Shown here: positions 25,955 to 33,871 of the stretch, in pieces | How the letters are laid out: every line of letters begins with the position of its first letter | Position numbering within the stretch: the first letter of the stretch is position 1 | NCBI GenBank assembly: GCA_947039005.1 | Contig: CAMQXY010000026.1 | Span: 1-34,024 of the forward strand | Direction of reading: 5' to 3' | DNA length: 34,024 bases | From: an uncultured Photobacterium sp. | GTDB lineage: Bacteria; Pseudomonadota; Gammaproteobacteria; Enterobacterales; Vibrionaceae | The notes under the pieces: generated by a model | What the model saw: only the letters and a program-made list of their open reading frames with translations | What the model was told of the DNA's origin: nothing | Database searches by the model: none | Translations under genes and position numbers: made by a program

Positions 25955-26899
25955 TTAATCAATAGAATTTGGCGCTAATGGACTAATATAACCATCTGGT
26001 TTTAATGCTAGTAAATCACAATTTAAACTATCGATGGTATTCTCAGCCGTATTACCAATAAATACAGCAGATAATCCAGTACGTCCAGTGGTACCAAGAA
26101 TCACAAGTTCGGCATTAATTTCGTCAGCAACCTGTGGAATTACGTCTTCAGCTAAACCTTCGATAACATAGGTTTGTTCTTCATCAATAGTATACTTTTG
26201 ACGTAAGGCTTTCATTGTCATTAAGTGATGACCACGAACAGCATCAGTGTATGACGCGGGGTCAAACTCAGGCAGTTCAATAGTAATATTGACGGGTGTA
26301 GCAGGGTAGGCATTAACTAAATTAACATTTGCATGAGTGATTGATGAGAAAGCAATAGCTTCCTTTACGATCTTATCATTAAGATCTTCATGGGTATCAT
26401 CTTCAGCGGATAAATTCACACATGCTAGAACATTACCATTTGTTGGCCAGTTTTCACCCTTTACTAATAAGACAGGAACAGGGCATTTGCGTAATAAATG
26501 CCAATCTGTTGGTGTAAAGATAACAGAACCTAATTTAGCATGTTCATGCGTTGCTTTTATTAGTAAATCAATATCCTGGCTAAACACATCAGCAATAATA
26601 GATTCGTAAGGACGGTTATGCCATACGACTTTGATTTCGATGTTAATGCCTTTCTCTGTATGAGGTTGTATTATCTCTTTCAACCATTCTTCACGCTGCA
26701 TAACGACACCACGACGCATTGCGTCACGTTCGTCTGAAGAAAGCATTGATGTCATCTCATACGAAAAATCGTAAATAGCGAGGAAAACAATAATTTTCAC
26801 ATCATCGCAAGTCTTTGCTAAGTGAATGGCACGAGATATTGCAGGTTGTTGTTCTCGTTCAGGATCAGCGACAACAAGGATATTTTTATATTTTTGCAT
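25955..26899 (-). CDS. uspE: Universal stress protein UspE
   Basis: This 314-residue cytoplasmic protein is a tandem universal stress protein (two Usp domains, about residues 1-150 and 155-305). It matches E. coli UspE in many blocks, for example IYDFSYEMTSMLSSDERDAMR (in part: IYDFSYEMTSMLSSDER), KVVWHNRPYESII, FTPTDWHLLRKCP, and ELPEFDP. The second domain has the nucleotide-loop-like GTTGRTG. Its role is in stress resistance, motility and adhesion in E. coli. GGGAGG precedes the ATG by seven bases. It lies next to fnr, as in E. coli, with the fnr terminator between them, so it has its own promoter. Confidence 0.97.
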   Translation of the reverse strand: MQKYKNILVVADPEREQQPAISRAIHLAKTCDDVKIIVFLAIYDFSYEMTSMLSSDERDAMRRGVVMQREEWLKEIIQPHTEKGINIEIKVVWHNRPYESIIADVFSQDIDLLIKATHEHAKLGSVIFTPTDWHLLRKCPVPVLLVKGENWPTNGNVLACVNLSAEDDTHEDLNDKIVKEAIAFSSITHANVNLVNAYPATPVNITIELPEFDPASYTDAVRGHHLMTMKALRQKYTIDEEQTYVIEGLAEDVIPQVADEINAELVILGTTGRTGLSAVFIGNTAENTIDSLNCDLLALKPDGYISPLAPNSID

Positions 26900-27110
26900 A
26901 ATAATGCCTCCCTACGGCAGAATCTCTTTTCTCAATGAGCAAGAACAAAGAGAACACATTTACCGTTACATTTCTCTGATGCACTTTTAAATCAAGTGAT
27001 TAAAAAATTAACATAACATTCACTGTACTCTAAACCAACCGCTATGGGGAGTGCTTTAAGCAATAAAATGTAAAAATGAGATAAAGATTGATAAAGGAAA
27101 GGCGCAGATA
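26900..27110 (-). promoter_or_regulatory. uspE promoter region
   Basis: The roughly 210 bases between the fnr terminator and uspE must hold the uspE promoter. I see no consensus Fnr box here and no open reading frame of note. Confidence 0.4.
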
Positions 27111-27143
27111 TAAAAACAGGTACTCAAAAGTACCTGCTTATAA
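27111..27143 (-). terminator. Rho-independent terminator after fnr
   Basis: The stem CAGGTACT (27117-27124) / AGTACCTG (27129-27136) has a four-base loop. On the minus strand it is followed by a run of five T, 25 bases past the fnr stop. Confidence 0.9.
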
Positions 27144-27168
27144 ATTGATTAGATAGAAGATTATACTA

Positions 27169-27924
27169 CTATAAATTATTACTCTTACTCACACCGGCAA
27201 GTTTTGCTAATTCATCATGATCTAAGATTGTAATATATTTACCTTTTACACTTAACATTTCAGATTTTTGGAAACGACCTAATAAACGACTTATTGTTTC
27301 AACAGTTAAGCCTAAGTAGTTACCAATATCACCACGAGTCATTGTTAAGCGGAATTCTCGAGGTGAAAAACCACGTTGAGAAAAACGTAATGATAAGTTG
27401 TAAAGGAATGCAGCTAAGCGTTCTTCTGCATTTTTCTTCGACAACAATAAAATCATTTCTTGATCACCTTTAATTTCGCTGCTCATCAATCTCATGATTT
27501 GCTGACGAAGTTTAGGTACTTTACCAGATAACTCATCAAGAATTTCAAATGGTATTTCACATACCATTGATGTTTCTAATGATTGTGCAAAACTAGGATG
27601 CTGCATTTCATTAATAGCATCGAAACCAACCAAATCACCCGCTAAATGGAATGCCGTGATCTGTTCATCACCTTGCTCGGTGATCGTGTAACTTTTAATG
27701 GTACCTGAACGAATGGCATACAGTGATTTAAGTTCATCACCGGCTTTAAATAGCTCTTGTCCTTTCTGGATCGGCTTTTTACGCTCGATAATTTGATCCA
27801 GTTGATCTAATTCAAATTCATTCAAAGTAAATGGGATACATAGCTGGCTAATGCTGCAGTCTTGACAGTGAATAGCACATCCGCCAGATTGAATGCGTTT
27901 TGTAGTAAATTTGTCTGAAATCAT
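27169..27924 (-). CDS. fnr: Fumarate and nitrate reduction regulator Fnr
   Basis: This 251-residue oxygen-sensing transcription factor is nearly the same length as E. coli FNR. The 4Fe-4S ligands are conserved: Cys20, Cys23 and Cys29 ([10 protein letters not shown]) plus Cys122 ([10 protein letters not shown]); Cys16 is also kept. The cyclic-nucleotide-like domain and the dimer helix follow, and the helix-turn-helix ends in [13 protein letters not shown], whose Glu-Ser-Arg contacts recognise TTGAT-N4-ATCAA. Oxygen destroys the cluster and inactivates it. The ribosome site is weak (TAGG). A near-consensus Fnr box lies 17 bases upstream of the start, indicating autoregulation. It is the likely regulator of the anaerobic genes of this genome, possibly including the formate dehydrogenase cluster. 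Confidence 0.98.
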   Translation of the reverse strand: MISDKFTTKRIQSGGCAIHCQDCSISQLCIPFTLNEFELDQLDQIIERKKPIQKGQELFKAGDELKSLYAIRSGTIKSYTITEQGDEQITAFHLAGDLVGFDAINEMQHPSFAQSLETSMVCEIPFEILDELSGKVPKLRQQIMRLMSSEIKGDQEMILLLSKKNAEERLAAFLYNLSLRFSQRGFSPREFRLTMTRGDIGNYLGLTVETISRLLGRFQKSEMLSVKGKYITILDHDELAKLAGVSKSNNL

Positions 27925-27941
27925 ATGCCTATCTAACCAAT

Positions 27942-27955
27942 TTGATGTAGGTCAA
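27942..27955 (-). promoter_or_regulatory. Fnr box upstream of fnr
   Basis: TTGATGTAGGTCAA matches the Fnr consensus TTGAT-N4-ATCAA at nine of ten positions. It ends 17 bases before the fnr start codon, so it probably lies at or downstream of the transcription start, a position for repression. E. coli fnr is also negatively autoregulated. Confidence 0.75.
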
Positions 27956-28255
27956 TATTTTAACATATTATGAAGCAATATTACGAGTATTAAAAACCTT
28001 ACTATATTCGATCGGTTGCAATGTAATCAATTATGGTGCAATAAATAATCCGTTCGTCAGTTTAAAGTGGCTGTCGTTCAGTGGCTATTTTGATGTATTT
28101 AACTCTGATTCAATGATTACTATGACCGATAATATGTCTACCACAAAGAAAATATCGCCATCATATATCCATAGTATGACCTGATATTGTAATTATTTTT
28201 AATGTTGAATAGACTAGATTTCAACGTAATTCATCTAAAAATACGATAAGGACTT

Positions 28256-28327
28256 ATGATGTTAACGGTGAAAATATTTAGTTCTACGTCTAATATATAT
28301 AGAATTAGACCACTATTTACAACATAG
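28256..28327 (+). CDS. Possible 23-residue small protein (weak candidate)
   Basis: A short frame (MMLTVKIFSSTSNIYRIRPL and three more residues) follows AAGGA with short spacing to the first ATG and better spacing to the second ATG at 28259. It is the only frame in this AT-rich region with a decent ribosome site. There is no other support, and it could be chance. Confidence 0.12.
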   Translation: MMLTVKIFSSTSNIYRIRPLFTT

Positions 28328-28424
28328 CCAGCAAATACAACCTCTACAATGAAAGTAATAATTAGTTATAAATCAATTGGTTATACTATTTATCTAGAGT
28401 TTACACTTGAACTGCATGTTGAGT

Positions 28425-28443
28425 AACGATTAGTATCATTATC
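28425..28443. promoter_or_regulatory. Fur-box-like sequence 1
   Basis: AACGATTAGTATCATTATC matches the 19-bp Fur palindrome in its reverse orientation (GATAATGATTATCATTATC) at 14 of 19 positions, with the right half perfect. No gene starts close by, so its meaning is unclear. Confidence 0.3.
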
Positions 28444-28983
28444 ATATAATTACTTATTTTATCTAGGTTATGTCTAAGATTTATATCGTATTTTCATTGT
28501 TATGGTAGTAGCAACATCCCTATATAATGATCTTAATCCGTATAATACAGTTACAAAATTAGGTTCAATCATGACTAAAAATTGATGATAGAGAGTGATG
28601 GTTTAGATGATTATTAAGGATTTATATACCATTATAAAATAAGACATTATCACCTTGACGACATAAATCCTCAAATGAATTACAGTATATAGCTCATAAA
28701 AAGAACGTATATTTTATGCAAAAAAGAAGAATGTCATAGTATTAACATGTAAAGAATTGCTATTTATCTTAATAATTTTAAATAATATTATATGCCAACA
28801 ATTAAAATAGAGTTACAGCTTGTCAATATAAATAGTTATATATTAATATTTGCATGTATTTATGATGGGTTTGCTCTATTTTTGTTAGATAGTAACCATA
28901 CTTGATAGTCTTTAGGGCACTTAATGTTTGCAACATAGGTAAGTGAGGTTGGTTGTTATTTACATAATGATTACATTAACAAT

Positions 28984-29010
28984 GGTCGTTATTTTTAAAT
29001 AATAACGACC
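28984..29010. repeat. Perfect 10-bp stem hairpin in the AT-rich region
   Basis: GGTCGTTATT (28984-28993) and AATAACGACC (29001-29010) form a perfect stem around a seven-base loop. There is no T run on either side, so it is not a standard terminator. It may be an operator or a decayed terminator. Confidence 0.6.
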
Positions 29011-29160
29011 TTAGGCTGATAAATATTCATTAAAAACAAATGTCACAGTGTCACTTTTAGTGTTTATTAGTGTACTGTAAGCTGTAATATTCTCACAAAA
29101 AAGAGGGTACTATTATCGATATGTCTTTTACTTCCTTCAAGCATTGGCGATAACGTTCAG

Positions 29161-29179
29161 TATCATGATAATCATTTTG
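29161..29179. promoter_or_regulatory. Fur-box-like sequence 2
   Basis: TATCATGATAATCATTTTG matches the Fur consensus GATAATGATAATCATTATC at 15 of 19 positions, including an unbroken core ATGATAATCATT. It lies about 210 bases upstream of the gene at 29390. Confidence 0.4.
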
Positions 29180-29389
29180 AACAGTTTATAGTGTTATACT
29201 ATTTAGTATAGACATCAGCATAGTAAAAAATATTAGTTCCTTATAAAATAATAACTAACATAAAACGTAAACTATTATTTATGCATGATATATTTTTTTA
29301 TCGTATAAATTATAATCTCACTATTATATGATTTATTTAATATTAAATAAGTTACTTGTTTAAAAGTGTTATGAAGGAATAGAACTGAA

Positions 29390-29833
29390 ATGGCAGCACA
29401 AAAGCTAACCAAAGGGCGATTAATTCAAATTATTATATTAATGATTATTTTAATCACTGCATTTATTTGGCGTACCGTGACATATCAAGCAAAGCCAATC
29501 GTTAAAATAGAAACAAAAATATGTAATTTAAATTTGGGTAATTGCTTATTTAATATTAATAATAAGCAGGTAACAGTGACATTATCACCGCCAAGACCAC
29601 AAGCTAACACACCAATTAGGCTACAGATTAATAATATTGATGCTCATCCTAGTGCTATAGTAAGCGGTATTACTATGAATAAGAGAATTGCGCCTATTAT
29701 TTTTACACAAAATAAAAATGCTTGGCAAGGTGAGTTTACTGTCCCTCAATATACACATGACAATATGATCTGGGGTATAGATATTAAGATAAATGACAAG
29801 ACTTATTCTTCAGAATTTACAGTAACTAAATAA
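29390..29833 (+). CDS. Membrane-anchored periplasmic protein of unknown function
   Basis: This 147-residue protein has one N-terminal membrane helix (about residues 11-27) and a beta-rich periplasmic domain. The domain starts with ICNLNLGNC (Cys45 and Cys52, a possible disulfide or metal pair) and has LSPPRPQANTPIRLQI, a segment with SGITMN, WQGEFTVPQ and a final MIWGIDIKI. Small proteins with this pattern (C-x6-C, PRP, a W-x-G-x-F-x-VP strand) occur in many gammaproteobacteria, and the fold resembles FixH/YtkA-like domains, but I cannot name the family. AAGGA lies 11 bases upstream of the ATG. A terminator follows. V. cholerae has, as I recall, one gene at this place between ccoN and the nosP homologue. 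Confidence 0.8.
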   Translation: MAAQKLTKGRLIQIIILMIILITAFIWRTVTYQAKPIVKIETKICNLNLGNCLFNINNKQVTVTLSPPRPQANTPIRLQINNIDAHPSAIVSGITMNKRIAPIIFTQNKNAWQGEFTVPQYTHDNMIWGIDIKINDKTYSSEFTVTK

Positions 29834-29866
29834 GATAAAGACTGTTATTTTATACTGAATATTCCA

Positions 29867-29905
29867 CCTAACACTGAGTATTATTTATTCTGTGTTAGGG
29901 TTTTT
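29867..29905 (+). terminator. Rho-independent terminator after the membrane-anchored protein gene
   Basis: The stem CCTAACAC (29867-29874) / GTGTTAGG (29892-29899) with a 17-base loop is followed by GTTTTT, about 35 bases past the stop codon. The loop is long, so confidence is lower than for the other terminators. Confidence 0.7.
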
Positions 29906-30446
29906 CATCTTACTATTAATAATATAATTTTATTCTCTACTACATTCCAATTGAACCCATACTAAAAATTCAATGTCACTGCATTCCCCAATGCGAACTA
30001 CTATAGATAATAAGAGATTCTTAATTCTCGTTTGACATATTTATCTAACTAAGCCGAATATGATTTACTTTAATCTCTGGTTATAAGCTAATAGGCAATT
30101 TTATCTTTAGTTACGAGTGATTAGTTATAATTGTAACTGCCGTATTGATACATATCGGCGTTCGATAATGTCGAAAATATGAAAGTGTTTAATCGTGTAG
30201 TTATCTCCACATTATAAATAAGTCTGTTTATTTTATTAACGATCATATTATTTCTATTTATTAGAACCATTGGGTAAAAATATATTTTTATCTATCTGTA
30301 ACCAAGATTAACATCTTGGAACAATTGAAAAGTAAAATAACACCCCTTGAATCTATTAATTAGACTATGATAGGAGATAACAGGTTAATTCTTAATAAGA
30401 AGATAAAAATAATAATTTAAATGATTTGTTTACTGATCATATCTAT

Positions 30447-30465
30447 GAAAATGATTATCATAAGG
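30447..30465. promoter_or_regulatory. Fur-box-like sequence 3, immediately upstream of the FIST gene
   Basis: GAAAATGATTATCATAAGG matches the Fur palindrome in its reverse orientation (GATAATGATTATCATTATC) at 15 of 19 positions, with an unbroken ATGATTATCAT core. It lies 16 bases before the start codon, so binding would block transcription or its early elongation when iron is plentiful. Confidence 0.5.
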
Positions 30466-30481
30466 AAAAATATAAAAAGAT

Positions 30482-31651
30482 ATGGCTATGGATATTGCAA
30501 CAAGCTTTTCGGTATTAAATAATTCTCATGATGCGATTATTGATGCTATCAATAAACTAGATGCTAAAATTGCACCACCATCATTATTATTATTGTATTT
30601 TTCAGAAGATTACGACTCCGACATTTTACAATTAGAATTAACTAAACGCTATCCAAATACACCTTTCCTTGCATGTTCATCTTGTCAGGGGTTTATGACG
30701 GAAGATGGTTATATTAATGGACAAGGAATTGCTCTTTGGGCAATTAATGATATTGCCGGAGCTTATGGAACATCTATTATTTCATCTAATAGTTCTATTT
30801 TCAATATTGCACGTCAAGCAATACTAAAAGCCATTAATAATAGCGGTCGGCTTGGTGAATCACCAACGTTAATATTACTTCATGCAACACCTGGTAATGA
30901 AGAAGAAGTGATTAGAGGTATAGAAGATGTTGTAGGTAAAAATATTGCAATCATTGGTGGTAGTGCTGCAGATAATAATGTTCAGGGTAAATGGAAAATA
31001 TTCAATCAAGAACAACAAACACAGCAGGGTATAGGTATTGCTGTTTTCTATCCAAATTGTGAGGTTAGTTTTTCTTTTCACTCTGGATATGCCGCAACCT
31101 CATATTCAGCTATTGCGACAAAAGTACAAGGTAGAGAACTCATTGAATTAGATCATCAACCCGCGGCAGAGGTTTATCAAAAATGGATAAAGCAAAGATT
31201 TGAAACAAACAGTAGTATTATAAATGAAAGTAGTTTAAATCCACTAGGACGTCTAGTTGGAGAAATACATGATTTACCATTTTTTAAATTAGCACATCCT
31301 TTAATGGTGACTAAAACGAATGGCTTAAAAATGTTTGCCTCTATTATTGAAGGCGAACGCTTATATTTTATGACAGGTACTGATGAGCGTTTAATAACTC
31401 GAGCAGGACGTGTTATTACTGCAACAAATGGCATTAAATTAAATCCCATTGGAGGCATAACAATCTATTGTGCAGGCTGCATGCTTAAAGTTCAACAGCG
31501 GATGAGTGAGGTTGCATTGTATGTAAATGTTGCTATGCATAATAAACCTTTTGTTTGCCCGTTTACTTTTGGTGAACAAGGTCAATTTATTACGGGTGAA
31601 AATGCTCATGGTAATTTAATGATTTCAGCAGTTGTTTTTCATAGGGACTAA
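30482..31651 (+). CDS. FIST-domain sensor protein, NosP-like
   Basis: This 389-residue cytoplasmic protein consists of a FIST N-terminal domain (about residues 30-215, with LACSSCQGF and the hallmark IIGGSAADN) and a FIST C-terminal domain (about 225-385, with YCAGCMLKV, then FGEQGQFI and HGNLMISAVVF). Proteins of this kind next to a hybrid histidine kinase are the NosP family, which bind heme and nitric oxide and change kinase activity in Pseudomonas, Shewanella and V. cholerae. The kinase follows after two bases, so the pairing fits. The heme ligand cannot be proved from sequence; a His at VVFH and several others are candidates. The start is uncertain between ATG at 30482 and 30488, both with a weak ribosome site. 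Confidence 0.9.
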   Translation: MAMDIATSFSVLNNSHDAIIDAINKLDAKIAPPSLLLLYFSEDYDSDILQLELTKRYPNTPFLACSSCQGFMTEDGYINGQGIALWAINDIAGAYGTSIISSNSSIFNIARQAILKAINNSGRLGESPTLILLHATPGNEEEVIRGIEDVVGKNIAIIGGSAADNNVQGKWKIFNQEQQTQQGIGIAVFYPNCEVSFSFHSGYAATSYSAIATKVQGRELIELDHQPAAEVYQKWIKQRFETNSSIINESSLNPLGRLVGEIHDLPFFKLAHPLMVTKTNGLKMFASIIEGERLYFMTGTDERLITRAGRVITATNGIKLNPIGGITIYCAGCMLKVQQRMSEVALYVNVAMHNKPFVCPFTFGEQGQFITGENAHGNLMISAVVFHRD

Positions 31652-31653
31652 TA

Positions 31654-33765
31654 ATGATGATTGGTTTTGACTCGGAAAAATTACAAGAAACATTATTAGA
31701 TCTTCAGCGTAGCCAAGAAAGAGAAAATCAATTACGGATAGAAAATGCAGCAATTCTAGAAGGGGTTTCTGCAATGGCTGGCGCAAATAATAAGCGTCAA
31801 GTTTTCAATAGTTTATTAGAAGTACTTCGAAAGTTTATTGCATTTGATAATGCGATAGTTCTAACTCGTGACGATGAGGCATCTGATTTAAAAGTGTTAA
31901 TGAGTACTGTTATGGTACTTGATTTTAGTCATTGGCAAGTCGGTAGTACATTTAGTCGCTGTATAAATGGTGAGTGCATTGCTTTATATTCACCAAAAGA
32001 TATTGAAGAATTTAAAAATAAAAGTACAGATTTATTAAATATATGCCATTCAAGCTTAATTACCGGAGTAAAAATAAGCTCAGGTGACGCTATGATAATT
32101 CTAATGAGTAGTGAAAAAGGACATTTCACCTCTAGTTGTCGGCGGGTTCTTAATCGGTTTAGACCACTACTTGAGCGAGCAATTATTGACATTGATTATA
32201 GAGAGAGATTACAGTCATTAGTTACCGCACGAACACAAGAGTTAACCCATAGCCAACAACGATTTAAAGATTTCGCACGCACTGTTGGTGATTGGTTCTG
32301 GGAAATAGATACTGATTATAACTTTAGTTATATTTCATCATCACAGATAGCTAATCATTTAATCGATAAAGATAACATCCTAGAATTTTTCGATGGCCAT
32401 GATGATTTTAAACAAAAATTTCAATTACAATTAGAGCAAAACAAGTCTTTTGAAGATCTTGAATGGAAACTTTTTATTGATGACAAAGATCAATGGCTAA
32501 GTTTTAGTGGTACACCTTATTATAATAAACATGGATTGTTACTTGGTTATCGTGGAACAGTTAAAAATATTACGGTAAGGAAAAAGCGATTATTTGACTT
32601 ACAACAAGCTCGCCAACAAGCTGAATCTGCAAATAAAGCAAAATCACAGTTTATAGCGATGATGAGTCACGAAATTCGAACGCCATTAAATGCAGTATTA
32701 GGATTAATGGATCTATTATCTTCATCGGGATTAGAGAATGAACAGCAACAATGGTTAGGACAAATGGAGCAATCAGCACATTTACTCTTAACTATAATTA
32801 ACGATATTCTTGATTTATCCCGCATTGAATCTGGTAGCTTTGAATTATTTAATAGTAATATCAATTTTTCTGACAGTATCACTTTAGTACAAAATCAACT
32901 CCAACCAGAAGCGGATAAAAAAGGGATATTTTTACAATGTTCGATTGATAAATCTATTCCTGAATTTATCCATGCAGATAAAAATCGCATTATCCAAATC
33001 ATGTTTAACCTAATTGGGAATGCTATTAAATTTACCGATATTGGCACTGTAAAAATAGTTGCTCTTAAATTAGATAACTGTATTGAAGTTTCTGTTTTTG
33101 ATACTGGCATAGGTATTGCTGAAGATGCTCAGGATAATATTTTTAATCCATTTCATCAAGCAGATGGCAGTATTACCCGTAAATATGGCGGAACAGGCTT
33201 AGGCTTGACGATTAGTCAATTATTGATAAATAAAATGCAGGGAAGTATCTCACTTAATAGTGAACTAGGTGTTGGAAGTTGTTTTAAAGTCACATTCCCG
33301 ATCAACCCAGCAATTATTCAAATACCAGAGCCAACAAAAGAAAAAAAATCACGATTCAAATGTTCTCTTGATATATTACTAGCTGAAGATAGCCCTACGA
33401 ACCAACTTGTCGCTAAATTAATGTTGGAACGACGAGGGCATAAAGTTACGATAACTAATAACGGACAAGAAGCGATATTAAAACTGTTACAGCGTCACGA
33501 TTTGTTTGATTTGGTGTTTATGGACATCTCAATGCCAGTTTTAGATGGCTTAAAGGCAACCAAATACATTAGAAAGCTCAACATTCACACACCAATTGTT
33601 GCATTAACGGCAAATGTTATGCACAGCGATCAATCTCTTTATCATCAAGCTGGTATGGATGGCTTTTTAGCCAAACCAATACGACCTGAAGAGTTAGATT
33701 TAATACTAGATAAACATCAAAAACTAAAGAAAACAATACTCAAAGTTATCAATCAACAATCATAA
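31654..33765 (+). CDS. Hybrid sensor histidine kinase with GAF and PAS domains, NahK/VpsS-like
   Basis: This 703-residue cytoplasmic kinase has no membrane segments. In order: a short coiled coil (1-35), a GAF-like sensor region (about 40-180), a second coiled coil, a PAS domain (about 205-310), HisKA with the phospho-acceptor His339 (MMSHEIRTPLNAV), an HATPase domain with the N box (IMFNLIGNAIKFT), G1 (DTGIGI) and G2 (GGTGLGLTI), and a receiver domain with acceptor Asp624 (FMDISMP) and Lys674 (LAKPIRPEEL). There is no Hpt domain, so a separate phosphotransfer protein is needed; in V. cholerae VpsS signals to LuxU in the quorum-sensing relay. The FIST gene is just upstream, with AGGG before the ATG, and both are probably one transcript. 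Confidence 0.95.
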   Translation: MMIGFDSEKLQETLLDLQRSQERENQLRIENAAILEGVSAMAGANNKRQVFNSLLEVLRKFIAFDNAIVLTRDDEASDLKVLMSTVMVLDFSHWQVGSTFSRCINGECIALYSPKDIEEFKNKSTDLLNICHSSLITGVKISSGDAMIILMSSEKGHFTSSCRRVLNRFRPLLERAIIDIDYRERLQSLVTARTQELTHSQQRFKDFARTVGDWFWEIDTDYNFSYISSSQIANHLIDKDNILEFFDGHDDFKQKFQLQLEQNKSFEDLEWKLFIDDKDQWLSFSGTPYYNKHGLLLGYRGTVKNITVRKKRLFDLQQARQQAESANKAKSQFIAMMSHEIRTPLNAVLGLMDLLSSSGLENEQQQWLGQMEQSAHLLLTIINDILDLSRIESGSFELFNSNINFSDSITLVQNQLQPEADKKGIFLQCSIDKSIPEFIHADKNRIIQIMFNLIGNAIKFTDIGTVKIVALKLDNCIEVSVFDTGIGIAEDAQDNIFNPFHQADGSITRKYGGTGLGLTISQLLINKMQGSISLNSELGVGSCFKVTFPINPAIIQIPEPTKEKKSRFKCSLDILLAEDSPTNQLVAKLMLERRGHKVTITNNGQEAILKLLQRHDLFDLVFMDISMPVLDGLKATKYIRKLNIHTPIVALTANVMHSDQSLYHQAGMDGFLAKPIRPEELDLILDKHQKLKKTILKVINQQS

Positions 33766-33786
33766 TATATTAGTACTTAATTTATA

Positions 33787-33826
33787 ACAAAAACGGACAA
33801 GCCGCCAAAGTTTGTCCGTTTTTATT
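33787..33826 (+). terminator. Rho-independent terminator after the kinase gene
   Basis: The stem AAAAACGGACAA / TTGTCCGTTTTT with an 11-base loop is followed by T-rich sequence, about 23 bases past the stop. Confidence 0.9.
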
Positions 33827-33871
33827 TATAAGTATTAACACCTAGTTAGATACTCAGTAAAAGACATCTAT

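Larger units (their letters stand above)
27956..29389. other. AT-rich stretch of about 1.4 kb without a credible gene
   Basis: This region has many lines with under 30% GC, and some near 16%. No frame longer than about 60 codons with a ribosome site is present. It holds a short candidate frame at 28256-28327, two Fur-box-like sequences (28425-28443 and 29161-29179) and a hairpin at 28984-29010. I looked for traces of cbb3 oxidase or other genes on both strands by eye and saw none. The promoters for fnr (left end) and the gene at 29390 must lie here. Confidence 0.75.
29834..30481 (+). promoter_or_regulatory. AT-rich intergenic region upstream of the FIST-kinase operon
   Basis: The 648 bases begin with the terminator of the upstream gene and end with a Fur-box-like sequence 16 bases before the FIST start. 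A seven-bp hairpin (CCAAGAT / ATCTTGG, 30302-30319) lies in between. A weak Fnr-like sequence at 30145-30158 matches only eight of ten positions. No open reading frame of note is present. Confidence 0.5.

Noticed and set aside
30145-30158. Fnr-like sequence TTGATACATATCGG upstream of the FIST gene.
   Set aside because: Only eight of ten consensus positions match, it lies over 300 bases from the start codon, and such matches are common in AT-rich DNA.
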